DNA of 64,000 nucleotides from Prunella strophiata. Taxonomy: Eukaryota > Chordata > Aves > Passeriformes > Prunellidae. Made by a program: the position numbers and the translations under genes. Of the stretch, positions 24,509 through 37,737 are shown piece after piece. How positions within the stretch are numbered: position 1 is the first letter of the stretch; each line of letters opens with the position of its first letter. The notes beneath the pieces are model-generated. The model ran no database searches and was not told where the DNA came from. It saw only the letters and a program-made list of their open reading frames with translations. The DNA lies in the NCBI GenBank assembly GCA_036583965.1, contig JAZBQD010000031.1:1651481-1715480 (forward strand), given 5' to 3'.

Positions 24509-24912
24509 TCAGAATCATTTTGGTTGGAACAGCCCTCTAAGATCATTGAGTCTGATCACTCCCCCAGCACTGCCAAGGCCACCACTGATCCATGTCCCCA
24601 AGTGCCACATGGCTTTTAAATCCCTCCAGGAATGGGGACTCCAGCACTGCCCTGGGCAGCTGTGCCAGGGCTGGACAGCCCTTTCCAGGCAGGAATTGTT
24701 CCCAGTATCCAATGTGAACCTGCCCTGGCACAGCTTGAGGCTGTTCCCTCTCATCCTGTCCCTTGTTCCCTGTCAGGGAGTTGTGTAGAGCCAGAAAGTC
24801 CCTCCTGAGCCTCCTTTTCTCCAGGCTGAGCCCCTTTCCCAGCTCCCTCAGTCCATCCTGGTGCTCCAGCCTCTTCCTCAGCTGTTCCCTTCCCTGGATT
24901 CACTCCAGCCCT
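24509..24912 (-). mobile_element. CR1 LINE fragment in intron 2, antisense, about 400 bp
   Basis: It opens with the complement of the tail (CAGAATCATTTTGGTTGGAA) and continues with CAAGTGCCACATGGCTTTTA, GGCAGGAATTGTTCCCAGTA and CTCCAGGCTGAGCCCCTTTC, reaching the region that encodes the end of the CR1 reverse transcriptase. Confidence 0.93.
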
Positions 24913-27900
24913 TCTTTTAGGATAAAGACTTGATGATAAAATTCAGAAAGCTCAATCCCATGTTACACCTCTAAGATTTGTTAACTTTTTAACCCAAGCT
25001 TGGATAAAGATCTTGAAGTAGATAATTTTTAAGGTTCCTAGATGTCTGGGAATGCCAAAGCAGTAGGAGGAAAGTTGTTCTTTTATGATATTTCCAGGAT
25101 TTGAAATGTCATAGGAATCCACCTGTCTGGGAGCTGTGGGTTTGCAGACATGGCAGCAGTTGAGGTGGGACAAGCACAAACTGGTGCTTGAGCCACAGAG
25201 CCAGGAATTCTTTCTGTGTCTCAAACTCTTCTGTGATCCTGGGTGAAATGACTTGTCCTTCCCTGGTCTTAGTTTCATCCAGAAAATCATGAGATTAACA
25301 GTTTGTGTAAATGTAAGGGGTATTATTGGCCTTAGCTGATGTTAGCACTAATACTTCAAAAATCAGTGTATAAATTGAGTTGCTTAAATTGTACCTGAAC
25401 TCTAAAATTTTGGTAGTTAGTGGGTCACTCTTCTGCTCTTGTTCATTCCTTGCCTGAATACAGTCCTGGAAGAACCCATCTCTGAATTAACCCCTGTGTA
25501 GCACCTAGCAAGTCAGGCTGGCTTCCCTGCAAGAGAAGTAGTGCAAAGAGAGGAAAACTTCACAAAAGGAGTCTTTCCAGAAGGAACCAATGTTGTTTTT
25601 TTGTCAGTGGGACTGCCAGTTGTGGGGTCATTGAATCAGAATCACCACACCAGATCCAAGTCTGTGTCAGTGAAAGGAATGGATCTATTTATAATTGAGT
25701 GCCTTGGTGCATGTGTTTGATACCCTGTAGGAAGCTGTAGGAAAGGCAAGACCAATCTCTTCACACCTGATCCCTTCCCTCCTTCCATCCTGAGCCTGTT
25801 CTCTTGGGTTTCAGTGGCCATTAAGTTGGCATTTAGCTTTTGGGAGCTCTCATTGTTTCCTCCTGTGAGTAAATGACACCAGCCATCCACTTGAGACATG
25901 GCTGACTGGATTTCACATCCTTCCCACTCAACCCTCCTGTGCAGCACCAGTGGGATCCACAGTGTGCTCACAGAGGGACCAGAGAAATACTGCAGGGTGT
26001 CAGTGGGACAGAATGAGGGCTGAGCTGAAGGCACTGTGTTATTATCTTGTTTTTGAGCCAAATCCATGGGAAACCAGTACATCTTTGCATCTCAGTCACC
26101 CTCCCTGTGCTTGGTGGGAGCTGGTTCATTTTAAATCAGCCCCCAGCCCTGTGTAAGCAGATGTGTAGCAGTTACGTGCCACTCCTAAGTATGTAGTAAT
26201 GGCTTATCTGAGGGAAATGGTAAAGCTCAAAGAGATGTTTGGAAGGACCAGATTAAAGAATGTATTCAGCTCTAGTAGGGAGAAACTTCAGCTTCCTCTC
26301 AAAAGCAGGGAGTGGTGAGGAGTGACTGAAATAGCTCGGGACAGAGATCCGGAGCAGAGTGTCCCAGGGCTCTCCCTTCCAGAGATGTCTCATCCTGATG
26401 AGTCCTGGATGACTTGGAGTATTCTTCAGATGCCTCCAACATCCCTTTCAGCTGGGGAAGAGACTCCAAGGAATGTCTGGAAACCACTTCTGGTTCAGTA
26501 AAAACCAGTTTGTATTGGCAGAGGCTTTGCAGAGTGTATGATCCCAAATGGCATCACCTCAGGATTTACAGCCTTTGTCTTACTGATAAAGATTTTCTGT
26601 AAAAAGTTACTTGTACAAGAGGAAAAGAGAAAAATTGGCTTTTAGTCCTCATCCCTTCTGCCCTGGGAAGAGGCAAGAGAGAAATGAAAAATTTATGGCT
26701 GGTTCTGTCCAGCAGAGTGGCTTGGCTTGGCTACCTCTACTGGCAACTTTTCCTTACAACCTCTACCAATTCTCTGTTTCCCCTGTCCTTATGACCTTAT
26801 TTATCCCATTCTGTAACTTGCCATGCTCTGTCCTTGGTGCAGAAACCTCTACTGCAACTGTGACTCCTCAAAACTTCCTTTTTGCCTAATTTTGCTAATT
26901 CTTCAAACTAGACTTTCATTCAGAAGCACATTTCTCCTTTTTCCCATCTTAATTCTAACCTTGCAAAGCACTTACAGAATCCATAGTCCTACAGAGCAGT
27001 TCTGCATCAGTAAAAACCTTTTCCTTTTGTTTTTCCTGCTGTAGCACAAGGCAAGTGATGGAGGGAGAGGGAAGGATGCAGGAGAGAGGAACACAGAGCT
27101 GAGGGTTAAAGCCAGCTGTTGCAGTAGAAAAATGTTGAGGCTCTCTCAATCCTTATAAAATTACCAGAAACTCTAAAAGTCATTTAGATAATGAATCTGA
27201 CAGGAAAAATTAAACCTGGAAGACATTCTACAGGGCTGCCTGGTGTATGGAGAGGACAGGGCAAGTTGGAAAATAGTAACAGGGTATTAAAAAGTGACTT
27301 GAAAATAAAGAATGATTGATAAGAAGCAAAAACTTAGCATAACACTTACTAGTGCTGGTCCTAAAAACAGGAGCTGCTTTTTATAGAAACTTTTTTAATG
27401 GTGTCTGTAATAAGATAAACAAGAAGCACTTGGGTTGGGCTCTGTATAAATAATCTCCTACTGATAAGAAAAATGACAGTATAAACAGGAGCTAATAATA
27501 GTTCCTGCAGAATTTCCTATCCTGGTGTTTGGAGCCTCTTCTAACATCACTGCAGCCCTGCTCAGGGCTGGGGGTTCAGCCCCACGTGGGGCAGGTGAGC
27601 TGCCAAATTTTTATCCAATGTAATTTGAAGTTGTGTGTTGGCATTTGCTTAAATTGCCTCAAGAATTGTACTTGGGCACCAGGTTATGGTCAGAAGGCAG
27701 AGGATGAAGAGAGAAATGTAAATTTTTCTCAGAGATGCAGTCTGAGCTTCCCAAGTTAGATGGAGGGTGGGGAAATATTTTCAGGAGCTGATGTCTTTCT
27801 GTTCTACAGTAAAGGAGAGAGGGAGGAGAGCACAGGGATGAGCCCTCTGCAGATGGGCTAAAGTGGTTTGATGGATGATGCCTCTGCAAGGTTTGGAAAT

Positions 27901-29659
27901 ATTACCTTTCCTGTTTTTTACACATAGGGAGTGAAGGAATTTAAAAAAACACCCTTATTTTCCTGAAGTTACAGAGCAGAAATTTCAATTCAGTTTTCTC
28001 AGTTCTTAAAAACATAAAAACCAGACCACCATTTAAAAAAAACCCCAAACCCATCAACAGTAAAATGCAAAAGTCATTTTTTGGGTCGTTTTTAAATACA
28101 CACAGAGCTTTCCAAGGTGTAGTTCTGGTACCCTTGCCAATTATTCTGCTTGTACAACCCAGCCCTGTCCTCCTGACTCTGCCTTAATTGATAGGAGATC
28201 TCCAAGACTTGGCTTTAGATTATGCTAAACACACGTGCAGTGAAGGGCAGCCTTGGAGCACTGCTGGAACAAATAAAATCCCCACAGGTTTGGAACCCAC
28301 ACACAGGGATGCTGAGCAAATGCCAATACACAGGGAAACTTAACTAGTTCCACTGTGAAAAGAATTCAGAAAATTCCTGAATTATTGATCATCTCAAATG
28401 GCATGAAACTGCATTTTGAGAAACATTTTCCTTCCTGGGTTTTTTTTTAATACTCATGACAACACAGAGATTTGTTTTTTATGATTTTGATCTTTGAAGG
28501 TTTTCTGTAAACAAGCTTTGCTAATCTCCTAAATTGATAGATGTCCTTTGCAAGCACTTGTTCTCTGAATCTGGGACTTTGCTTACAAAGTGAAGAATTG
28601 AAACACAGTCAGTTAACTTTCTTCTCCAGCTCTGACGTATTCCAGGTGCATTCTGAAAACCTCTCCTGAAAGAAACATTAAAGAAATGCAAAGCAGAGCT
28701 GCTGAACAGATCTATCAGTGAAGGTGAAAACCAGTTCCCAAAGACTTGATAAATAGCAGAGTTGAGGGTTAGGAGCAGATTTGAGCTGCACATAGCAGTG
28801 GCCTTCTCTTGATGATGTATTTTGCCATTTATTTTATGTATTTGGAGGGGAAACTCTCCCCAGATCAGTATTGGATAAATACTGTGTAGGAGACAGCAGG
28901 GCTGGCCAGGGGAGTGAGCACAGACTGGTTTGTTTATCACTGGGAAGTGTGACCTGCTGTGGGAAGGAGTGAGTGTGACACAAGCAGTCAGCATCTGAAG
29001 TGCAATAATCCTTTGTGGATAACACTTTCCTTCAGTATTTTCTGTGAGAAAGCTGCTGGTGTCCACAACCAGGTGTGTTCCTGGCCCTGCTGATGCTGAG
29101 CCCAGAGCACCACAGCCCTCCTTGAGGTCCCTGCTTCACTTGGAGGGTGAATTTCCTCAGCACAACTGGATTTTCACTACTCCAGAGAAGTTATTTCATT
29201 AATTGCTTCTGGCAGCAGGATGATTTCTTTTTTCCTGCCAGTGCAATTCCCTAAAGCAGAGTGTGATTAGAGACAACGTAACAGGAGGGTCCTGGTGGTC
29301 ACTGTCCTGTGACTCAACTGTGTGGAACCCTCTTGAGATGCAAGAAACTCTGACATGACAGCTTGTGGGGGATTTGGTTTTTTACAATGAAAGGAGTTAA
29401 GGATGGGTTTGGATCCCACAGCACTGGGATCTGGGAGATCCTGGATGAGTTCTTCTGAAAGACTTTGCATGTGACCTTGGGTTGGTCGAGCTGTTGGGAT
29501 GGTTTTGGGGCCTCTAAACCTTGCTGAGGTACAGATAAATTTTATGCCTTAAAAACATTTTGCAGAAGAGCTTTATGAGCTGTGAGGACTCGCAGTAGGT
29601 CAGAGGCTCAGCTGCTGTGGCTAAAATGACAGCCACAAAAGGATCCCAGCACAGATCCA

Positions 29660-29925
29660 GCTCTGTTTGGGAGACCTTTGATGCAGTTCAGGACATTGGG
29701 ACAGTGCATAATTTGTGGAAAGAAGCTTTTTACAATGAAGATGGCACAGGTTGGTCAGGAAGTTGGTGTCTGCCTCATCCCTGGAAACATTCAAGGTCAG
29801 GTTGGACAGGGTTCTGAACAACGTGATCCAGTTGAAGATGTCCCAGCTCATTGCAGGGGGTTTTGGACTAGATGACCTTTAAAGGTCTTTCTAACTCAGA
29901 TTTTTCTGTGATTCCATGAAAGTGG
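29660..29925 (+). mobile_element. CR1 LINE 3' part in intron 2, sense strand
   Basis: CTCATCCCTGGAAACATTCA, GGTCAGGTTGGACAGGGTTC and GGTTTTGGACTAGATGACCT, with the tail TTTTTCTGTGATTCCATGAA. The first 80 bp are weaker matches. Confidence 0.88.
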
Positions 29926-31980
29926 ACATGGCAAGACCCAACTTGAGTTTTTTTGGCTCCTGCTCTTGTGCCTTGCCCTTGAGCACATTGTCTGGAGTGG
30001 TGGCATCTGTGCCATGTGTGACAGTGTCAGGCAGCCTCTTGAGCAAGATTCAGATTTTCCACTCATGGCAGACATTTAATCTCTATTTATAATTTTTATC
30101 TACCAGAACTTTGTGTTTGTATCTTAGGTTGTTATCCAAATACTCAACACACACTAATTCACTGCAATGAGTGTAAGTGGACTGTAGTAAACAAGTAAAT
30201 GACTGGAGCTCTTACCCAGTGATTAATTAATGGGAGCAGGGCAGCCAAAAGCAGTGAGACACAAACCTTTGTGTCCCACAGCCCAGGACAAGAAATGGCT
30301 TTTATAAATCATAATAGGTCAAGAGCTGCACATTTTCAAAGCTTGGACTTTGCACTGGTGATCAGGCATGCAGATGGCAGGATTTCAACTAGGCTGGAGC
30401 CTTGTTTTGGGCCAGAGAGTGTTATCAACTTACACTGCCTTCTTCTGGTATTAACTTGTGTGCTTCCACAGTTCCTTGATGTAAACTTGGCAGAGTCTGA
30501 GGGCTGTGTTTGGTTGAATAATTCCACTTCCCCAGTAGTATAAACTCATTTTTAGATCCCACTGTGGGCCCTGGGGGTAGGCAGCTCTTGGCTGCCCCAG
30601 CTGTTCCTGAACTCTGTCAGTTGAGGGCAGGGCAATCTCTGGGAGTGGGTTCTGGGAAAATCAGGGTCTGTTTTGTGGGCACAGCTCTGCTGAGCAGCAG
30701 TGAGCTGCTGTATCTGAAACAAAACACACCCATCCCTTTCCCCCAGGACAATTAAAACTTCATAGCCTCCAGAATTCTGTTTGAGGAAGAACAATTAAGA
30801 GTACAAACCCAGTGATTTTAAAAATCTGGTTGGTGTAAACCCACCTGAATATGGTACCTGAGAGTCAAGTTGAGACATTCTGAAGTTAACTACCTTCAAC
30901 ACACCAAAAAAAGCATAATAAACCCCTACTTCAGAAGTGGTAAAACTACAGGGGGCTGTTTTTCATGAGATTAATATGATTATGAGAGCTTATAAAACCT
31001 TGATGCATCTCTAGAGGGGGTTTGGGTTCTGTGTGCAAACCAGCCTCTACCTGTCCGGGTGATATCACCAAGCAGGTGGTGGCACAGGTGGTGTTGGCAG
31101 TATATTGGTACTTGGAGCACCTCCTAAAACTTCACTTCTCAGGAGAGTTTGGATGTTGTTAACCTGTTCTGATAGCTGAAGGGCCTTGTGGAAAGCACAG
31201 TGAGTTCTGAAGTAGTGCTTCAGTTACTCAGCAGACTGCATTTTTTACATTTTCAGGTGAACCTATTGCTGACCTCTTCATGCACTTCTAAACCTCTTGT
31301 TTTATTTAGTTCCTCTGCTGATCATTTTTTGCCCTTCCTGCATTGATCCCTCATTCCCTGACACGCTTTGGAAATAACTGTATTAACTTCTAGGAATTTT
31401 TCCCCCTTTTTACTTTTTTCTTAGTACTCTTGCTTTAAAAACTGCAGCGTTTTGTCCCTGATCATGCCTGGGTACCTCGAGCTTGGCTCCTGCTTTGCTG
31501 ACAGACAGCTGCTCTTTCTGGGTTGTTTCTGGCAGTTGTTACAGCTGCTGGCAGTTGGTTTGCTCCATTTCTGGCCTGATGTGATCTATATCACAGAAAC
31601 TGTTTTCTGTGTTAATCTCTGTTCTTATTCAAGCACTGAATGATAAGGATTTCCTAACAATCATTATTGTTAGGGGAAGGGACTTGTTCCCATTTCACAG
31701 ATGAAGTTTAGGAATCAGGGAAGGTGTGGACAATTCAAGTCTATGATGGCTTTGGCTTCCAAGATTTTCCCCTCTTTGCTTTTGGGCTGATTGTGCAGAT
31801 TCCAGGGTATTCCATGAGTAAGGCTGAGCATTACCCCAGGGAGAAATTCAGGCGGTTTGGGATAGAGCAGGGAAGCTTCAACTCTGCTTTTTCTGGGATT
31901 GAAGCATCACAGGTTCCTGGGCTTTGTAAGACACCACCTTTTATCAGTAGATAAACCACTTAAAAATGTTTGGTAAAGAA

Positions 31981-32040
31981 GAACTTTCCTCTTTCTCTCT
32001 TTTTTTTGTTGAACTTTTCTCTTTCTCTGTTTTTTGTTCT
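31981..32040 (+). repeat. Tandem duplicated 30-bp pyrimidine-rich unit before exon 3
   Basis: The unit at 31981-32010 and the unit at 32011-32040 both begin GAACTTT(C/T)CTCTTTCTCT and continue with a T run; I count only a few differences. The second copy ends 17 bp before the exon 3 start at 32058, so the duplication lengthens the polypyrimidine region of that acceptor. Confidence 0.85.
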
Positions 32041-32057
32041 GTTCTGGTTTTTCACAG

Positions 32058-32168
32058 GTATCAGTCAGAGCCGGATCTCCCATTGGCTGTTGCAGCAGGG
32101 GTCAGACCTGAGTGAACAGAAGAAAAGGGCATTTTACAGATGGTACCAGCTTGAGAAGACAAATCCTG
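32058..32168 (+). CDS. HMBOX1: HMBOX1 coding exon 3 of window (recognition helix of POU-like domain)
   Basis: The acceptor is CACAG ending at 32057 and the donor is GT at 32169 (GTAAAC, a weaker match to the donor consensus). The 111-bp exon encodes Gly185 to Gly222 and starts and ends in phase 1, so skipping it would keep the frame. It contains I-S-Q-S-R-I-S-H-W-L-L-Q, the likely DNA-recognition helix of the POU-like domain, followed by S-E-Q-K-K-R-A-F-Y-R-W-Y. The stretch upstream of the acceptor is a duplicated pyrimidine-rich unit, listed separately. Confidence 0.96.
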
Positions 32169-35100
32169 GTAAACAAATGCAGCCTAAACATCTCCTGCTG
32201 TTTATTTACAGAATGGAAGCCTTTTGTTTATCAGCACTGATAATTCACTTCTTTGTTTGGGGTACTCCAAAGATTCTCCCTCTGACCAGGTTAATTTTTA
32301 GGAAGATGGGAACAAATCTGCTTTTTGCTTTGCAACAAATGATGCAGAGGTGCCTCATCCAGAGCTGTCTGTCCAGCTCCTCAGCCACAGATACCTGCCC
32401 TGCCCTCCCACCACTCACTAAATCTGGGCATCAGAAGCAGCCAGTGAAGTTGTAGTCAGTTAATGTGAAATATAAGCTGAGGCTCTTCAGAATGAACAAA
32501 CAGAAAGCATTCATAATGGCTGCATAGTGTAAAGTTTCAGCAAGAACTCCTCACATTTTGTCAGAGAGGATCTTCAGAGAGTTTTGGGTTGGATCTCAAG
32601 CTCATGGATGGGATGTTGATAGTTACAGTGATAAGGTGGAGATGTGTCTTTCAAATCCCACCTGCTTCTCCAAATCTCAAAATAGATCTTGAATACAAAA
32701 AGAGAAGTAAAGCTCCTCATTATCTTTAACTAACCAGCAATCTTCAAAATCACAGTTGAATTAATTTCCTTGTATTGTTCTTCTCCATAGATTTTGTTTG
32801 ACCACAGTTCTTATTTTTCCCTTTTAACAGTTTTATTGTAAAGATCAAAATATTTATGTTTAATTTCCTTTAAACATTGACTTGATTAAATTAACTGTGT
32901 AATTGTTTTAAGGAATTTAAAACTCAGGCTCTCTAATGTGAACTTGGCTTCAATATCCAGAATTCTATTAAGAAAAATTCCAGGGGGAATCAGAGCCTCA
33001 AAACTTCTGCTTTGTGTGTAAACTAAAAATCAAGAGGCTCCAGCTAACAGTTGGCCTGAGAGTAATTCAGATTTAAGTTGGGTGGGTTCAGAGGGACAGC
33101 TAAGCCTGTTTTTTTTCTGTTAAGCATTTTAAGATGTTGATGCTTCTTCTTCTAAAAGTTGTTTTAAAGAGTAAAAGTGCCAAGAAGCCTTGATTTTTGC
33201 ACTGGTTGGAATTGTGATACTGAGGATCAGCAGAATTCCTGGGTACAGCTATCCAGTACCAGCTGCTTGGAAAGGCTCAAAGGCTACAAAGGAACTCCCT
33301 GACATTTCCCTTTCATGAAAGGTGTTGCCTCCAAAGTAGTGGAGAAAACTTGAGAGTTTTTGGAAAGTGTAAAAACCACCAAAACCCTCTCCAGATGAAA
33401 CCTCTTGTGTGGATTTTTCCCAGCCTTGCATCTTTTATTTGTAGTATCACATGAAGCTGTTTAAGAAAATGTGTTTTGTGCTAATAACAGAACCCTTGTT
33501 CAACTTAGCTCTAAAATCTTTACTTCTTCTCTTTACCTTCTTTTTTTTCCCCATATCCATGAGCTCACATCTTGTGTGTCCTTTTGCTCTTGAGAGGTGT
33601 CTAAGGAAGGAAGACTTTCCACTCTGAAGGTTATGGCTGAAATTGAAATGAATCAATGTTAACTTTGCTTTGCTTTAGATATGGAAAAACTCCTTGAAGA
33701 GTGGTTGTTTGAGTGTAACCTTTTTCCCAATAAGAGATTTTAAACAGCATTTTCAAGGAGTGTAAAAGGGAAATTGTTTCCTCTGCCTAAGCCAGGGGAC
33801 TATTTGGATGCACTTAAATTCCTTTTAGAACCAGACAGCACTTGGTTTCTTTTTAGAGGCTGAGGTAGAGGGAAGGAACCTTCAGTTTTCCTGTTGCTGT
33901 TGGGAAAATCTACCTGAGGAAAATGGGGTTGTATTTATTTATTCATTGTAGGATAATCCACTGCTTTGAGTTATTGCCATCTATTATATTGCAGGTCAAC
34001 CCAGGTAGCCAAGAAAAATTAGCATGGCTATGAACAAGTGTGTAGAGGGAGGTACCAACCTTGTGCAGAGATTCCTGGATTTAAATCACTGCTGCAAAAC
34101 CAATCTGGAGCTGAAGTTTTGGGTACTACTCAGAGTATCCTGTGATTAGCAGACAGAGTAATGGGTCTGGTGTCCTCCTTAGAACCAGAAAATGAGGAAA
34201 TCAGTGGAGTTTCCTGCCATATTCCCAAAAAAGTGATGCCATCACCATACTCTCTGTAGGGTATATGCAATATAATATAATCTCTCTTTCGAAGAAACTT
34301 GAGAGATGAAATGACTGCCATGTGTTTTTTTCTAGTTGCTAGCTTATTGAGAGGTGGCATCTGGCTTTCTGTTCTCATACATCCCATCTTTTCCAGTTCC
34401 AGCTGCTGGGAGGGAAAGCTCAGTCCTTTGAGAGAAGTCAGGTCTGTGTGCAGAGGGACCTGCAGGTTTGAGTGATCAGAGGGCGAAGTGAGGCTTTTGG
34501 GAACTATTGGTTCCCCAATTCCTATAATTTCTTATCTTGAAAAACTGGATCTTCAGAGTAAATCCATTTTTTTGACTGAATTTGTAGTAGTAGTGGAAAG
34601 AAAACCTAAAGTTGAAACAGTTTTGAAGGACTAGGACAGCAGATGTAATCTGTTCCTAAACTGTGAAGGAGGGAGTAGTTTGTGTGGAAAGGACTGGGGA
34701 TCTCTTCGCAGACTTTCCCTTGGCTCTGCCAGTTTTTCTGTGCAACTTGCAGAATTCACCTTTTATCTCCCTTTCCTATCTTATGGATACAGGTGAGACT
34801 TTTCCCTGTGGGTGACACCCCTGCCTTGCCTTCAGCTCCTCACAGCAGGACCTGTCTTCTACTGTGCTTGTATAAGCAAATTATGACTTACAAATATATC
34901 AAAAGAGATATATTTCTCTTTTTTATTTCTTTTAATGTGCTATGTGATGCTTTAAATCATCCACAGGCAGTGCTGCATCTGCCAGCCAAAGGACTTGGTG
35001 CTGGGGAGCCTTGGGGCAGTTTTAGGGCATTGCTGCTGTTCAGATGCTGGTCCTATATGGACAAGACTCAGCAATTCCATCCCTTCCATTCTTTTCCAGC

Positions 35101-37034
35101 TGGCTTTGAGCTCTTGAATGTGCTGTTTGTTATCTGCCTTGGTTTGACTGCTGGTTTGCATGGGCAGTTTCTGCATTTCTCCTGTCCTTGGTGGTGGGTG
35201 TTCAGACAGCAGCAGACTGGAATGTTGCAAAGGAGACTTGAAGTCTCATGGAGCAGGAGAAAAACACCCACTTGTCCCACTGTGTGCAATAATCTTGCTC
35301 AAAAAAATGTCTTAATCAATGTTTTCTTGGTAGGAGTGATGTCAGAGTTAATGGCAATGCTGTGAATTCCAGTGTGCTACTGATTGTAAATTTTTCTGGA
35401 AGGAGTTGCCAGTTAGGGTGAAAGGCAGTTGTTTTTTTTTCATTGGAGGGAAGAAGTAAATGCTAAATGCTGATGTTTAAAAGGTCTTTATTCCAATTAA
35501 TAGGGATGCTTTTCATTTAGATGAAGCTTTTTTTTTTTTTCACACAGGCACCACTTGTCTGTCCTGTGTTTTGTGGAGGACTGAGAGCATTTTGGCAATA
35601 GATAAATTTTATATATTTCAGTAGCTGGTAGTGTCCTGCAATGTTCCCACTATTTTTTTCAGAGCCCATAGGTTTTAAAGTAATTTTTATTTTTTTTTTT
35701 AGATTGGTAGTTGTTAGCCTGATTAGTTTCCCTGGCACTGGGTGTTGGGCAGTGTGGGAAGTTTGTTATGGAGTAACTTCAGCTTGTCTCTTGCCTCTGT
35801 GTAGTGCAAACAGAAGCTGGCACCTCAAAATGATGTGTTAAAGTTACAGATGGATACAGACTGCTTCCATTTAGGCTGGGTATTTATTTCTGCCACTCTT
35901 CTCTAATAGGAAGGCAGCTGTGGTCACCTTGGAGAGAGCCATGGGCACTTCTTCCTTGAACAAAAGGGAGAATGAAAGGGAGTTATTATCAGGAGGTAGC
36001 ATCTCTTTTGTTATTTTCATAGCAGTTCTTGTTTAGCTATGAAAGAGAAGCCAACCCAAAATCAGGGGCTGGCTGCCCCACGAGGTTTGCACTGGGAAGG
36101 GATGGTTGGTGATGTGCTGTTCCTCAGAGCTGCAAAACAGCCCCTGCTCTGCTCCTTCTCCTCCCCACCCTGGGCACTGTAGGGAACCTTGTGCTGCTGC
36201 TGATTTCAATCCAGCGTGGCTTACTCTGACCAAGAGGTGTTTGTTGTGTGATCTGGGGTCAGCCTGACTAAAAATACAGTGAGGCATCTGTTCTTATCAG
36301 GATTTTGTACAGCAGGTACTTGCTGCAAATGAAAACTTGCCAGGAAATGGCTTTTTGGAGCTGGGAGATGCCTGAGGCTCTCTGTGACCATTCAGTGGCA
36401 GGGCCTGCCTGAGCCCAGGGATGGGGAGCAGTGAGTGCATGGGGTGCTCTTAGAGCAGCTCCCTTCCTTCAGGATGGGGTCTGGGATGTGCAGGCCTTGG
36501 CCAGGAGGAATTTTGAGCGTGGAGAGAGCTGCATTCCAGCTGAAGAACACCTCCCCTCCCTCCTCTCCCCCAAACCTGCCAGCAGCATCCTCAGTCACAC
36601 AAAAAATCCACAGAGAAAAGTCAGTGCTGTAGGAAAAGGTGCTGAGCACTGGCAGGGAGTGAGAGCTGTCTCCTTTCATTTCTGTGTGTGAAAGGAGCTC
36701 TTCCCAGGCAGTTCACCTCTGCACCCCTCCGAGGTGTCTTGCTGTTTGATGCATGCACTGAAAACCTTGTACTGCGTCTTCTCTACTCTGTCTGCTCAGG
36801 AGAGAAGTTTCACTTCTCCTTAAAAGCTGTTTGAGGGGTTTAAAAAAAGAATCTGAACTGGTGACTAGGATGTAACTTGCTAAGTTATAAAGAGGTGGAG
36901 CTGGGTGGTGAGAATGTTGTGATGGAATGTTGGAAGCAGCAGAATGAACGGGAGCTCATTGAAGAGAGGGGGATGAGGAAAAGTTCCATGGTTCCTTATC
37001 AAATGTGCATGTCATAAATTATAAATTTGGGTTT

Positions 37035-37340
37035 GAAGTCATCTCATTACACCCCCCTGCCATGGGCAGGGACACTTTCCACTATCCCAGGCTGCTCCAA
37101 ACCCTGTCCAGCCTGGCCTTGGGCACTGCCAGGGATCCAGGGGCAGCCACAGCTTCTCTGGGAATCCTGTGCCAGGGCCTCCCCACCCTGAGAGGAACAA
37201 CTCCTTCCCAAATCCCATCCAACCCTGCCCTCTGGTAGTGGGAATCCATTCCCTGTGTCCTGTCTCTCCATCCCGTGTCCCAGGTCCCTCTCCAGCTCTC
37301 CTGGAGCCCCTTTAGGCTCTGGAAGGGGCTCAGACCATCC
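37035..37340 (-). mobile_element. CR1 LINE fragment in intron 3, antisense
   Basis: The antisense CR1 3' region starts at CACCCCCCTGCCATGGGCAG, runs through the blocks at 37124-37162 and 37284-37316, and stops near 37340. It is very close in sequence to the sense copy at 44385-44790: the two blocks named are identical to that copy's reverse complement over 39 and 33 bases. Confidence 0.94.
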
Positions 37341-37693
37341 CATGTTCCCTTTTTTCCACGTGTTCTTCCAAGCCCATTTTGGGCCTCTTTATGCATTCCC
37401 ATCCTCCTCTCTTGCTGTGTGGGGGTACTTGCTTATAATTCCCAGCATATTCCTCTCTTATCTGCTGCTGATATTGATGTTACCCCATAGAAAAGAGAAA
37501 TGGCTAAATTGATCTAGGAAGGCTACTAAAACTAAAAAAGTGTATTATATTCAGTACGTGAATGTACCTGTAGCAGCAGCAGCAGAAAATTTATGCTTTC
37601 AATGCAGATTTTTTTTCAACCTTTGTCTGAAAAATCTCAGGCAAATTTAATGGAAGGATTCTGCATCTCTTGGCTAGATGTAAGGGATCACTG

Positions 37694-37737
37694 ATACTTC
37701 TCCACCTGAAGATTAAATCTTCAGGTGGGAGAAGTAT
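37694..37737. repeat. Near-perfect palindrome (21-bp arms) in intron 3
   Basis: The left arm, 37694-37714, begins ATACTTCTCC and ends GAAGATT. The right arm, 37716-37737, begins AATCTTC and ends GAGAAGTAT. The arms are reverse complements except for one extra base in the right arm, and the centre is a single A at 37715. DNA of this form could extrude as a cruciform, or the transcript could fold as a hairpin. Confidence 0.92.

Larger units (their letters stand above)
23747..32057 (+). other. HMBOX1: HMBOX1 intron between exons 2 and 3 (8311 bp)
   Basis: A GT-AG intron interrupting codon 185 after its first base. It contains a T-rich tract (23945-23970), an antisense CR1 copy (24509-24912), a sense CR1 copy (29660-29925) and a duplicated pyrimidine block at its 3' end (31981-32040). 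The longest chance reading frame on the minus strand (28521-29066) matches nothing I know. No other structure is visible. Confidence 0.93.

Noticed and set aside
28521..29066. 181-codon minus-strand open frame in intron 2
   Set aside because: No recognisable domain, no supporting splice or promoter context, and the composition is that of translated intron.
34682..35365. Annotating the 227-codon frame as a gene
   Set aside because: It opens with a non-ATG codon, lies within an intron and has no recognisable domain; kept only as a low-interest observation.
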